This document shows, piece by piece, positions 35,695 through 44,369 of a stretch of 64,000 bases of DNA. Under the pieces are notes generated by a model that worked only from the letters and a program-made list of their open reading frames with translations, was not told the origin of the DNA and did not search any database. Where the stretch lies: positions 1 through 64,000 of the forward strand of contig NZ_AVBF01000009.1 in assembly GCF_000770635.1 (NCBI RefSeq), given 5' to 3'. This DNA comes from Pontibacillus yanchengensis Y32. Its GTDB lineage: Bacteria > Bacillota > Bacilli > Bacillales > BH030062. A program made the position numbers and the translations under genes. Positions within the stretch are counted from its first letter, which is position 1; each line of letters starts with the position of its first letter.

Positions 35695-36988
35695 ATAAAT
35701 CTCCTTCATAAAGGTCTCTGTTAATTGCTAATGCTTTGATACGCTTCACGTTTCTAAAATAATAATATAGGGTGGTAGCAAGATATTTATGCCCAACAGT
35801 ATTGGCCACCTCCTCAATTTTGTTTCCGTTATCTAACGCATTTGTTATAAAAGTGTGTCTGAAAGCTCTTGGTGAGTATCTAACTTCTCCGAACACACTT
35901 TCATTTCGATGTCTGAATATGTCATAAATCAAATCTGAATTGATTCTTTTACCAACCTTATTCAAAAAAAGGGCATTTTCCATTTCATCTGGTTTATAAT
36001 TTGGTCTTATTTTTATATAGTCATTTATAAAATCTATGACATCTTTCCTAATTTGAAGCGTTCTTTGTCCAGATTTCTTACTCCTCAATACGATGATTCT
36101 TTCTGTAAACTTTATATCATCAATATTCAAGTTTGAGATTTCTACGGAACGTGAGCCAGTTTCTACTAATAATAAGAAAATACATATGTCCCTCATTTTA
36201 TGTTCTGAATTCTTTATAATAGATTCATATAGCATTATGATTTCATTGACTTTCACATGAACATTTACCCTTCTTGAGTGAAGGGTTAGTTCGTTAGGGA
36301 TTTTATATGTGAAATCTGTCTTATCTTCCTTGTACAGATATTCAGAAAACAACCTTAAAGCTTTAAGATATTGGTATACTGTTGGCCCTGAAATCTCTTC
36401 TATTGCCAATCTTTTTCTCAGCTTTGCTTCATATTGAGTGAAATGTTCATAACTTAATAATTCAGGAGAAAACTCCTCATTAGATTTGGTAAATACTTCT
36501 TGGATGAACATTTTAACCATTTTGGTGTATTGATCTATAAAAGCGTAATTTTTTAATTCTAGGTAACGTTCAAAATCACTTATCCCACTATGGCATGAAA
36601 CTGATTCTATAACTTCAAAATTTTTTTTAACTCTAAGGTAATTAGGAGGTTTATAAAACAGTTTTACAGTACCTTTCTCATATAGAAAATCCAGAAAAAG
36701 CTTAATGTAAAAGAGGCTACTTTTAGCATAAGAAGGTCCGATTTCACCAGAATCTAAACGAGTTTCTATTTTGTTTTGAAAATCAATAACATCATTTAAA
36801 GTGATATTTTTTAGCTGGATTGAAGCATTGTCCTTAAGTTTTTTTGAAGCTCTTATATTTTGGAAAAAAAGATTGAGCGTTAACTTAATATTAGTTCGGT
36901 TGTAAGATGGTTTGAGTGTTTTTAGGAATTCTTCAACAATGGATTCTTCTTGGTTACCAAATTCTTTGCTTCTTATAGGGGAATTCAT
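35684..36988 (-). CDS. Tyrosine recombinase, first of the trio
   Basis: 434 residues. Catalytic residues in ETGSRSVEISNLNI, YSPRAFRHTFITNAL and GHKYLATTLYYYFRN. Two stacked SAM-like segments precede the catalytic domain, making it the longest of the three. The ATG follows AGGAGGTGAG. A 7-11 base overlap with the second recombinase shows translational coupling. The three proteins differ strongly in sequence, so they are not recent duplicates. Confidence 0.9.
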   Translation of the reverse strand: MNSPIRSKEFGNQEESIVEEFLKTLKPSYNRTNIKLTLNLFFQNIRASKKLKDNASIQLKNITLNDVIDFQNKIETRLDSGEIGPSYAKSSLFYIKLFLDFLYEKGTVKLFYKPPNYLRVKKNFEVIESVSCHSGISDFERYLELKNYAFIDQYTKMVKMFIQEVFTKSNEEFSPELLSYEHFTQYEAKLRKRLAIEEISGPTVYQYLKALRLFSEYLYKEDKTDFTYKIPNELTLHSRRVNVHVKVNEIIMLYESIIKNSEHKMRDICIFLLLVETGSRSVEISNLNIDDIKFTERIIVLRSKKSGQRTLQIRKDVIDFINDYIKIRPNYKPDEMENALFLNKVGKRINSDLIYDIFRHRNESVFGEVRYSPRAFRHTFITNALDNGNKIEEVANTVGHKYLATTLYYYFRNVKRIKALAINRDLYEGDLYDH

Positions 36989-37880
36989 TTTTTCTCACCT
37001 CCTATTTATTTACTATACCGAATGAGCAATGTGTATCTTTTATCTTTGGATATGTCTATTTATTACCTTTTCAATCTGGAAATATAAGTGTTTTGTGTAA
37101 AAATGGCGTGGAAGATGATTTTTTAATGAGGAAGTTCTTATTCGAGAAGGAGATCTGATCTAGTGGTGTGAAATTATTTTATACTTTATTGGTCATTTTA
37201 TTTTAGTCAGATACTATAAGACTGGTTTTATGAAATGAAAGCGTCGTCTTATTTAGGGTGACAACTATGACGATACAGGTTTTGTATGTGTCATTTTATT
37301 CTATGTAGCTTTTGGCAGCATGTTTATTAGCATAAAGGTGTATAAACAACGTTCGGGCATTTATCTCGAAACTGAGTCTTCAACTAAGTGCAGCTTAGCT
37401 AAAGACTCAAATTCAAGTGAAAAATTTAATAGAGGAAAATTTTTATAAGGCTCATCTCCATTTTAGGGGGGGAGCCTTTTTGCGTTTGTGTAGAAGTCTC
37501 TAAGCCTAAGAATGTGGTAAAATAAGGTGTAAATAGTTGTCACTACTAGCTTAATTTGGCAAATTATTTAATATATAGAACGGTAGAATAAGAAAATTAA
37601 GTGGTTGAGAGGGGATATTTATACTATGTATTATACTTTTGAACCTGAGTTTAGAGTAGCCTTTTATAAGGCATTGATTTGTTCTATGATTTGCTTCAGA
37701 ACGTGACAATTATCCAATTTTAGAAAGGTCCATCGTTTGATAAGAGAAAAAATTCATAAAAGTTAGAGGAAGATTTTTTATAACATACTTACTCAATATT
37801 CAAAACAGAATATAGAAAATCTTAGCATTGTAAGAAGGTGGAAAACAGTATAAATTACATGGAGCATTGGAGAGGTTAAA
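36989..37880. other. Gene-poor stretch between recombinase trio and OLD nuclease
   Basis: About 890 A+T-rich bases. One terminator-like hairpin (37445-37485, AGGCTC with GAGCCT then TTTTT) resembles another at 40089-40128, sharing GGCTCATCTCCAT. A 26-codon frame at 37625 after GAGAGGGG is too short to judge. The right end of the trio element may lie here, but I found no clear terminal repeats. Confidence 0.4.
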
Positions 37881-39686
37881 GTGAAGATAGTTGGTTTTAA
37901 TATTAATAACTATAAGTCATTAGGATCGAAGGAGAACTATTTATCTGTAGAGCCAAAAGTTACTGCCCTAATCGGAAAGAACGAGTCGGGAAAGAGTAAT
38001 ATTTTAGAGGCAGTAGGTAATTTATCATTTGAGAAACTAATAAGTTCTAGTTATTTTAATAATACAAATAGAGGGGCTTCTGGTGATGTATCTATCATTG
38101 TTCATTTGAAATACTATCAAAGTGAATTAAATGAATTTAAAGTTAGTCAATCAAATACATCAATTAGTTTCTTAGATAATACAATAATTAAGATTGAAGG
38201 TGGATTGTCGGACTTATTGAAAGAAGATGAATTATTAATGGGAGCTATTAAAGATGTTCTGGGGATGAATATTAAAAGTGTTTGGGGAAATGAATCTAAC
38301 CGCATTAAATCAGTACAAGATTATTTGAAAGGTTTGAAAGACATAGCTTCACATGTATATATAAATCATAGTGTTAAATTAAGTAATTTAAAAAAATGGA
38401 TAACAAAAGATTATACAGGTAAGGAAGACTTGATTAAGAAATTAGAAATTATTGATAATTGTCTTACAAAATATTATTCTCTTCTACCTAGTATGTATTA
38501 CCGTGAACAATACCCACAATTAGGAGCAAGTTATAAATATGATGATATTAAAGATATTCTTAAAGACCCAAACCATATCTTTTATAGATTCCTTATAGCA
38601 GCCGGTATTACTGAAGAAGAAGTAGTGCAAGCATTCGAAGATCCTAAAGATGGTAATAGGAAAACTGTTCGTAATAGGATTGCAAGAAAAATCCAGAATA
38701 ATATTGAGGTAGAGTTTAATGAATTTTATAATCAAGAGAAAATTGAGTTTCAAATAGAATTTGAGAACCGAGTATTTAAAATCTACATATTAACCGATGA
38801 TAAGGCAATGAACCTAAGCGAAAGAAGTAATGGATTACGTTGGTTCATAAGCATATTTGTTGATGTGCTTTCTCGTGAATATAAAAATTCATCTTTAGTT
38901 TACTTGTTAGATGAACCAGGTGTTTATTTACATGTTAATGCTCAAAAGCAACTCCTAGAATTATTTTCAAGACTAGCAGAAAGAGATAATCAGGTAATAT
39001 ATACTACACATTCTCCATTTATGATAGACAGTAAAGACATAACTAATGTTAGGGCTGTTGAAAAAGTCGAGGAAGGTAATACAAAAATATTTAAGAGTGC
39101 TTACGATCAAAATTTATCAAATGACTCAAAAATGGAAACCTTATCACCTTTAGTGCAAGCTATTGGTGCAGATTTAAAGTTTAATATTGGACCATCTAGT
39201 AAAAACAATATCATTACCGAGGGTATTACAGATTATATGTATATGAATGCTATGATAAATTATTTGGCGATTGATAGCGCACCAAATATCATTCCATCAG
39301 CAGGTGTTAGTAATATAAATAGAATTGTTTCAATTCTAATTGGCTGGGGATGTGAATTTAATATTTTATTAGACTATGATAAAGCTGGTTACAACGAATA
39401 CGATGTTTTAGTAAATAAACTGGATGAGACTCTGGAAGATAAAATTTTATTCGTAAGTTGTAACGAAGAAGCAATTAAGGAGAAAATGGTGAGTAACCCA
39501 ATGACAATTGAGTCGTTGATTTTTAAAGATGACTCTAAAAAATTGAGTACCCCATACGATGGTTCTAGTGCGTCGAAGAAATTAGCCGCAAAAGAATTTC
39601 ATGATAAAGTAGTAAACAAAGAAATTGAATTAAAAGTTGAGACTGTGAGAAATTTTCAAGTTTTATTTGAAGCACTAAATATATAG
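37881..39686 (+). CDS. OLD-family ATP-dependent endonuclease (ABC ATPase plus TOPRIM)
   Basis: Class 1 overcoming-lysogenization-defect type nuclease, 601 residues. N-terminal ABC/SMC-like ATPase: Walker A GKNESGKS (32-39), signature-like LSERSNGLRW, Walker B VYLLDEPGVYLH (near 342), switch histidine in YTTHSPFM. C-terminal TOPRIM nuclease: TEGITDYMY (near 448) and LLDYDKAGYN (near 497). GTG start after GGAGAGG. No UvrD-like GajB partner or reverse transcriptase is adjacent, so it is not Gabija or a retron. Such genes are carried by mobile elements and can act against phages; exact activity unknown. Confidence 0.9.
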   Translation: MKIVGFNINNYKSLGSKENYLSVEPKVTALIGKNESGKSNILEAVGNLSFEKLISSSYFNNTNRGASGDVSIIVHLKYYQSELNEFKVSQSNTSISFLDNTIIKIEGGLSDLLKEDELLMGAIKDVLGMNIKSVWGNESNRIKSVQDYLKGLKDIASHVYINHSVKLSNLKKWITKDYTGKEDLIKKLEIIDNCLTKYYSLLPSMYYREQYPQLGASYKYDDIKDILKDPNHIFYRFLIAAGITEEEVVQAFEDPKDGNRKTVRNRIARKIQNNIEVEFNEFYNQEKIEFQIEFENRVFKIYILTDDKAMNLSERSNGLRWFISIFVDVLSREYKNSSLVYLLDEPGVYLHVNAQKQLLELFSRLAERDNQVIYTTHSPFMIDSKDITNVRAVEKVEEGNTKIFKSAYDQNLSNDSKMETLSPLVQAIGADLKFNIGPSSKNNIITEGITDYMYMNAMINYLAIDSAPNIIPSAGVSNINRIVSILIGWGCEFNILLDYDKAGYNEYDVLVNKLDETLEDKILFVSCNEEAIKEKMVSNPMTIESLIFKDDSKKLSTPYDGSSASKKLAAKEFHDKVVNKEIELKVETVRNFQVLFEALNI

Positions 39687-39750
39687 GATTTTAAATCTCC
39701 AATACATCAAAAATTGCATATAGAATTTTGACACTGATAAACATGCATGT

Positions 39751-40013
39751 CTATAATTACCTTATGCTTGCCGCAGTTGCGGGTTCGAATCCCGTACTCC
39801 TCGCCAAATCTTTGAACATTGCCCTTAGTAGCAGTTATTGGATTATTGGTGTATTTATCGCTAATACCTTTTCAATTGCTATAGACTACATGGGAGTCGC
39901 TCTCTAAAGATGATAAGGAGATGATAGGGATGACAATGTTAACAAACTTTACCCTGCTAATAACCTTCGCAGCTTCCGAGGAGTTAGTTTAATTGGTAAA
40001 ACGGTATATATAG
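39751..40013 (+). tRNA. Candidate circularly permuted tRNA-like gene (3' half upstream of 5' half)
   Basis: Upstream part: T-arm GCGGG-TTCGAAT-CCCGT (39779-39795), acceptor ACTCCTC (39796-39802), discriminator G and encoded CCA (39803-39806). Downstream part: acceptor GAGGAGT (39978-39984), TA, and D-arm GTTT-AATTGGTA-AAAC (39987-40002). GAGGAGT pairs 7/7 with ACTCCTC. Outer flanks also pair: CTATAATTACC (39751-39761) with GGTATATATAG (40003-40013), 9 of 11 positions, where an anticodon stem belongs. The 17 bases 39762-39778 could be a class II variable arm (TGC/GCA). About 170 bases separate CCA from the 5' half. Anticodon not readable. Could instead be remnants of a tRNA used as an attachment site. 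Confidence 0.5.
39930..39992 (+). CDS. Possible 20-residue hydrophobic peptide
   Basis: ATG 39930 stands nine bases after AAGGAG and opens MTMLTNFTLLITFAASEELV, then TAA. Hydrophobic middle and short size recall type I toxin peptides, but no family is recognised, and the last codons are the tRNA-like acceptor and D-arm bases. Weak. Confidence 0.25.
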   Translation: MTMLTNFTLLITFAASEELV

Positions 40014-40031
40014 GAACCAAGGTTATTAGCA
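39955..40031. repeat. Inverted repeat enclosing the tRNA-like 5' half
   Basis: TGCTAATAACCTT (39955-39967) and AAGGTTATTAGCA (40019-40031) are perfectly complementary over 13 bases. The loop of about 50 bases holds the whole acceptor/D-arm half. Confidence 0.7.
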
Positions 40032-40756
40032 ATCCATCATATACTATTGTAATTCCATTGCGTTAAAAAAAAGAAAAATTTCATAATTAGGTTCATCTCC
40101 ATATTATGGAGATGAGCCATTTTTGAATAGCTCTGAAGAAAAAATTATTCCCTTGATTTACTTATTCGATAGTTAAAGAAAAGTCATATCCGAGTGGGGG
40201 GCTTTTTAGAATAGAAAACACAAAGTGTTTCTGCTACACAGTACAAAATTACTGCGGAACAAACCATATCTAGTTGCTCTAATTTTGTGAAATAATGCAC
40301 TTAAAGTAACTGGTACGTTAGTTAAAGAACTAATTTAATAATTTTCTCGATATCAAGTCTTCATGATAAGGGATCTTTAGTTGAAGAAGGCAATAAAATT
40401 AGGCGGCACATATTAGATATATCTAATATGTGTTGTCTTTTTTATATCAAATATTTCGCCTCTCTAATCTAAATATAACAGCTATTGTCTTCGCAAGAAT
40501 TAGGGTTCTAGTTCACTTGTTATTTGAAATGCAATCTATTCAGCTTCAAGAAACTCGAAGGATTTATAACATTATGTGGTAAAATGTTACTAATGATTAT
40601 GATAATTCAGTTCTTCAACTAACAAAGCAAAAAAGGGGATGAAGTTGATTATGCTGAAGTTCGTAAAGTAATTGGAAGTATCAACAGGTTATCCTATGTA
40701 AACATTCCGATATTTTTTGAATGAACAATATGAAACTATTATAGGAGAGTCCTAAA
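40032..40756. other. Gene-poor stretch with two hairpins and a coding remnant
   Basis: A hairpin at about 40089-40128 (GGTTCATCTCCAT/ATGGAGATGAGCC, then TTTTT) and a near-perfect one at 40403-40437 (CACATATTAGA/TCTAATATGTG, extended by GGCGG/TTGTC) followed by TTTTTT are terminators, although no gene is seen before them. Around 40627-40725 a frame without a start (KKGDEVDYAEVRKVIGSINR) may be the end of a lost gene. Confidence 0.45.
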
Positions 40757-41695
40757 ATGAAAAAGAAAATGAGCTATTTAATTTTACTTTTAACGATCAT
40801 CTGTATGGTTGGTTGTACTGAGGTAGAAGATACATCCATTAGCGATAAAGAAACCAATTCACAAGAAGCAGCTACAACTAATGCAGATAAAAATAGCGAA
40901 GAAGAAGCAGCTACCACCTCGAGTGTTGATGAATCTGCTGTAGAGGAAACGCAGAGCGAAACAAATAATGACCTGTTCTCAGGATATAAACGTATTGAAG
41001 TTGATGGTGGTGATTTGTCTGGAGATCGTGAAACGAATGTTGTTGTTGACATTGGTTACGGGGACCGTGAATATTGGGCATTTACGAATGAACATGGGCA
41101 ACTAGTACATGTCGTTGCAGATAAAATCATTTTACAAGATGACGGTAAGGAACCTGTATTATCGTCTGGAAGATACTATTCTGATGAGGCGAAAGTTCCT
41201 GGTGTCGAAAGTGACGTTTTAGATGAAGGGCATGTTATTGCTGATTCTCTTGGAGGGGTATCGAATGCTTATAATATCACACCACAAGAAAGCACGCTCA
41301 ATCGTCACGGTGATCAAGCCTATATGGAAGATGCGATCCGCAAGGCAGGTGGTGCTACGAACTTTGAAGCAATTATCAAATATCCGAATACGGAAACGCA
41401 GATTCCTTCAAGTTATCAGTACACCTATACGTTAAAGGGTAACGAAATCGTTGATACATTTGACAATGTGAATCCTGATGAAGTAAACGAATCACTTGGT
41501 TTAACAGACAGTGAGCCTTCCGATTCGACGGGTTCAAATTCAAACGGTGATATTTCTAGCGTTGATACGAACGGTAACGGACAAGTGACAATCAAAGAAG
41601 CAAAAGCAGCTGGTTTTAGTATGCCAATAATGAGTGATCATTGGCTATACCCCTATATGCGAGATAATGATGGTGATGGGATGGTTGGAGAGTAA
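40757..41695 (+). CDS. Secreted lipoprotein nuclease, DNA/RNA non-specific endonuclease (Endonuclease_NS_2)
   Basis: 312 residues. Lipoprotein signal (LILLLTIICMVGC, cysteine near residue 21), then an acidic Thr/Glu-rich linker, then the beta-beta-alpha-metal nuclease domain: GYGDREYWAFTNEHGQ, the catalytic DEGHVIADSLGG (family usually DRGH), NAYNITPQESTLNRHG and YMEDAIRKAGG. The C-terminus has an Excalibur-like calcium segment, DNDGDGM. The arginine before Gly-His is replaced by glutamate, which may alter activity. Probably anchored outside the membrane, for DNA degradation or competition. A remnant of a paralogue lies at 57815-57910. Confidence 0.88.
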   Translation: MKKKMSYLILLLTIICMVGCTEVEDTSISDKETNSQEAATTNADKNSEEEAATTSSVDESAVEETQSETNNDLFSGYKRIEVDGGDLSGDRETNVVVDIGYGDREYWAFTNEHGQLVHVVADKIILQDDGKEPVLSSGRYYSDEAKVPGVESDVLDEGHVIADSLGGVSNAYNITPQESTLNRHGDQAYMEDAIRKAGGATNFEAIIKYPNTETQIPSSYQYTYTLKGNEIVDTFDNVNPDEVNESLGLTDSEPSDSTGSNSNGDISSVDTNGNGQVTIKEAKAAGFSMPIMSDHWLYPYMRDNDGDGMVGE

Positions 41696-41719
41696 GCCTA
41701 TAGACAAGGTGGGGAAATA

Positions 41720-41980
41720 ATGCCGCGTTTTACAAAAGAAGTAATACAAACACTTCTGGATCAAAATGAAGGATTCGAAAGAACCACGTACTATAAGGAT
41801 AGAAATTTTAGAGAAGATAATCATTATAGAATTTCGGGTGGAAATTTGTATATTCGTAGGATTGGTAAAACCTCTTGGTCTGATAGTAAATTCGATGAAG
41901 AAGAACTAGCTGATGTTGAACAAGCAAGAAAATTCGTGAAAAAGTTCTATGATGATTTGAATTGTGATGGAGTAGAATAA
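41720..41980 (+). CDS. Small hypothetical protein after the nuclease, 86 aa
   Basis: 86 residues, soluble and charged (MPRFTKEVIQTLLDQNEGFE, then HYRISGGNLYIRRIGKTSW), ending in DLNCDGVE. The ATG follows AAGGTGGGG, 24 bases after the nuclease stop, so the two are probably co-transcribed. It may be an immunity or accessory factor for the nuclease, but this is only positional inference. Confidence 0.6.
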   Translation: MPRFTKEVIQTLLDQNEGFERTTYYKDRNFREDNHYRISGGNLYIRRIGKTSWSDSKFDEEELADVEQARKFVKKFYDDLNCDGVE

Positions 41981-42169
41981 GATACAAGTTTAACCATACC
42001 TGAATCAATAAGATCGATTAATCAATCTGTCTTTTTTCGTTTCCTGTCGACTTTAAATCCCAAGAAAAATGAAGATGCTTCTATTTTTAAAGCTAATTTT
42101 ATGTAAAGGATTTCTTTCGAGTTAATCGACTTACCACCTTTAGATAAAATGAAATATACATTCAAATAA

Positions 42170-42208
42170 AAAAGATCCGTCCTTAAGAAAAGAACGGATC
42201 TTTTTAGA
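42170..42208. terminator. Bidirectional terminator
   Basis: AAAAAGATCCGT and ACGGATCTTTTT with an inner CTT/AAG pair; placed between the convergent 41720 and nuclease genes. Confidence 0.85.
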
Positions 42209-42236
42209 ATATAAACTTAAGTTATTAAAATCTAAT

Positions 42237-43238
42237 TTAAGGCAAGCTCTCACAAGCAACCCCGTTACCATCTCCATCTAAACGATGTGGATCAGATTCA
42301 GGGCCTCCAGCTGCTTCGAAAAAGGATTGTGCTTCTTCTTGCGTATCAAAATCCCCACAATTACGGTCCTCTCCAGAAGGATCGTATGGACCAGTGTAAC
42401 CATCATTTGTATTGTCATCACCGGTTCCTGTGTCTTCTTCCGTTGCATCAGAGTTAAATCCATCTTCCGTGACATAACCATCTATACTCCAAATCCCTTT
42501 TTCAGCATCCTTAGCTCTATTTTGAGCTTTCATGAATTCCTGAGAATAAGTGTAAGGAGGGTCGTAAACATAAGCGTAGCGAGCTAATCCTTCTTCTAAT
42601 AGCATCTTGTTGAAGTTCTTGCCATCTACCCATACATAAGCTAGCAAGCGATCATATTTGTCGCGTTTAGGACCATCAAATTCTAGGGTGATTTCTTTAC
42701 CACTTAGCTTTTCTTTTGCAAATTCACTTGCTTCAGGTCCAAATGGTTGTACTGGCTTGGATGGGTGTTTCGTTTCTGGAGTATCTACTAAAAGCATACG
42801 TACATCTTCCGTTTTACCATCTACATTGACTTCAATTGTGTCCCCATCTACAACTCGAGTGACGGTAGTTGACTTCTTGTTTTCCGACTGTATCGTAAAG
42901 TCATAGGTTGTTACTTCAGTCATGGAAACACCGGACGATGAAGTAATTCCTCCAATATGTAGGGTGTAGCTCTCACTAGGTTGATATCCTTCATCTGGTG
43001 CTTCAATCCTAACTGTATCCTCACTTGATAGACTTATAGATTGTTGAAGTTGAGCAGAAGAACCTTCTTTGGTTACATAAACCTCTCCTAATGAATCTTC
43101 ACCAATTGTTGTATTAAATTGTACTGACCAGGTTTTATCCGTTGATACTCCTGATTCACTGCCAAAGCTAGCAGCATTAGCTGGTAGAGCAAACGATAGA
43201 ACCAAAATTGCTGATAGCAATAATGACTTCCATTTCAT
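42237..43238 (-). CDS. Secreted thermonuclease (SNase) with Ig-like and Excalibur domains
   Basis: About 333 residues from ATG 43238 after TTAGGAGGAATCTATAT. Signal peptide ([17 protein letters not shown], cleavage near residue 23), an SbsA-type Ig-like domain ([13 protein letters not shown] to YDFTIQ), the staphylococcal nuclease domain ([44 protein letters not shown]) and a C-terminal Excalibur calcium domain ([25 protein letters not shown]). Released or wall-associated nuclease for extracellular DNA. It converges with the other secreted nuclease. Confidence 0.93.
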   Translation of the reverse strand: MKWKSLLLSAILVLSFALPANAASFGSESGVSTDKTWSVQFNTTIGEDSLGEVYVTKEGSSAQLQQSISLSSEDTVRIEAPDEGYQPSESYTLHIGGITSSSGVSMTEVTTYDFTIQSENKKSTTVTRVVDGDTIEVNVDGKTEDVRMLLVDTPETKHPSKPVQPFGPEASEFAKEKLSGKEITLEFDGPKRDKYDRLLAYVWVDGKNFNKMLLEEGLARYAYVYDPPYTYSQEFMKAQNRAKDAEKGIWSIDGYVTEDGFNSDATEEDTGTGDDNTNDGYTGPYDPSGEDRNCGDFDTQEEAQSFFEAAGGPESDPHRLDGDGNGVACESLP

Positions 43239-43419
43239 ATATAGATTCCTCCTAATAATCATTTACCTAATTATACCATTTTGAAGGAAGGGAAAGGAAC
43301 AATAGCACTTCTTCTATCTCATGAGTTACAGAAATTAATAATCGGTAAATTTTATACCATTTTCAATGCCCATGACATTTATTGAGGTATAATCAGTTGT
43401 AATAAAAAGGAGGGATACT

Positions 43420-43707
43420 ATGTGTGAGGAATCAGAACTATTGGATGAAATTATTAATGAATTGGAACGACAAAATGCTATTAATATGTTACCTAATCCT
43501 GAAAAAGAAATTTATGAGTATTGTTTATTCGTTGACTTTAATATGGCGATAGAAGCTAAGCATCCTGGTGAGTATGTGTTGATGGACTCTATTGCCACCC
43601 CAATTGAACGTACTGCAAATAAGTACGGTATGACACCTGATGAAGTAATAGAAATCTTACAGAGTGCTAATTATATGATCGATAAAATGTTATGTTTGGA
43701 TGCTTAA
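43420..43707 (+). CDS. Hypothetical protein, 95 aa
   Basis: 95 residues after a strong AAGGAGGGATACT site. Soluble, acidic (MCEESELLDEIINELERQNA) with a helix-turn-helix-like C-terminal half (TANKYGMTPDEVIEILQSAN). No family recognised. A terminator at 43855-43893 ends the transcript. Confidence 0.65.
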   Translation: MCEESELLDEIINELERQNAINMLPNPEKEIYEYCLFVDFNMAIEAKHPGEYVLMDSIATPIERTANKYGMTPDEVIEILQSANYMIDKMLCLDA

Positions 43708-43854
43708 TATCCAAGATTATCTAAATAGAATGGATAATTTTGGAATATATGCTGTAATTAATAGGTATTTAGATACAATAGAAGTGACTGGAACTTTAAT
43801 ACTATACAATCTATTTATAGATTATATCGAAGATTTTTTGGTTACGAAGAACTG

Positions 43855-43893
43855 GACACACTTTCGTGTTGGGCGAAAAGTGTGTCTTTTTTA
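43855..43893 (+). terminator. Terminator
   Basis: GACACACTTTCG pairs with CGAAAAGTGTGTC, followed by TTTTTT. Confidence 0.85.
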
Positions 43894-43960
43894 TATGTTA
43901 TGTGTAAAAACTAATTGTATAAGAGAGTAAAATCTACATGTATATGGCAAGGAGGAAATT

Positions 43961-44125
43961 ATGTAAAAACTATTATTGGTAGGAGCAACATTAATGACAG
44001 TGGGTTTGTCACAACCTACAAATGCAGAAGCGAGTTCAACTGAATCGAAAGTTATCTCATTTAAAACTGAGTCTGTGGCACTATCGAAAGATGATGTAGT
44101 AGATATTGTCGCCTTCAAAAATTAA
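43961..44125 (+). pseudogene. Small secreted-protein gene with stop at codon 2
   Basis: After an excellent AAGGAGGAAATT site comes ATG TAA; reading on gives KLLLVGATLMTVGLSQPTNA, a perfect signal peptide ending NAEA, then about 33 more residues to TAA. ATG-TAA looks like ATG-AAA with one change. A TTG at 43976 could restart, but is too far from the ribosome site. The mature part (ESKVISFKTESVALSKDDVV) is not recognised and is probably a truncated N-terminus. Confidence 0.65.
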
Positions 44126-44317
44126 AATTCAGCAAAATAATATATAAAAATCTATCGAAAAATGGTTATGGATGTAAAATCATATACTAGATTAATAGAG
44201 AGGCTAGAGGGTAGAAAAGCGCGATAAAAGGAAATTGGAAATTGAGGGATGACAAATAAGCCTTTCATTTTAATAAGTTATGAAAGGCTTGGTTGATATG
44301 AGATAGAATCTATTCAT

Positions 44318-44369
44318 TAAGCGACTCTTTTATAAGTGTGATATAAACCACTTATAAAAGAGTCGCTTT
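44318..44369. terminator. Long perfect hairpin at the transposase end
   Basis: AAGCGACTCTTTTATAAGTG pairs with CACTTATAAAAGAGTCGCTT with A/T runs on each side. It spans the stop of the transposase and probably blocks read-through in both directions. Confidence 0.8.

Noticed and set aside
37881-39686. Gabija or retron assignment of the OLD gene
   Set aside because: No UvrD-like helicase or reverse transcriptase lies next to it.
40627-40725. Open frame KKGDEVDYAEVRKVIGS before the lipoprotein nuclease
   Set aside because: It lacks a start in frame and is short; noted only as a possible remnant.
43700-43930. 76-codon frame overlapping the end of the 43420 gene
   Set aside because: A strong terminator lies inside it, and it has no ribosome site.
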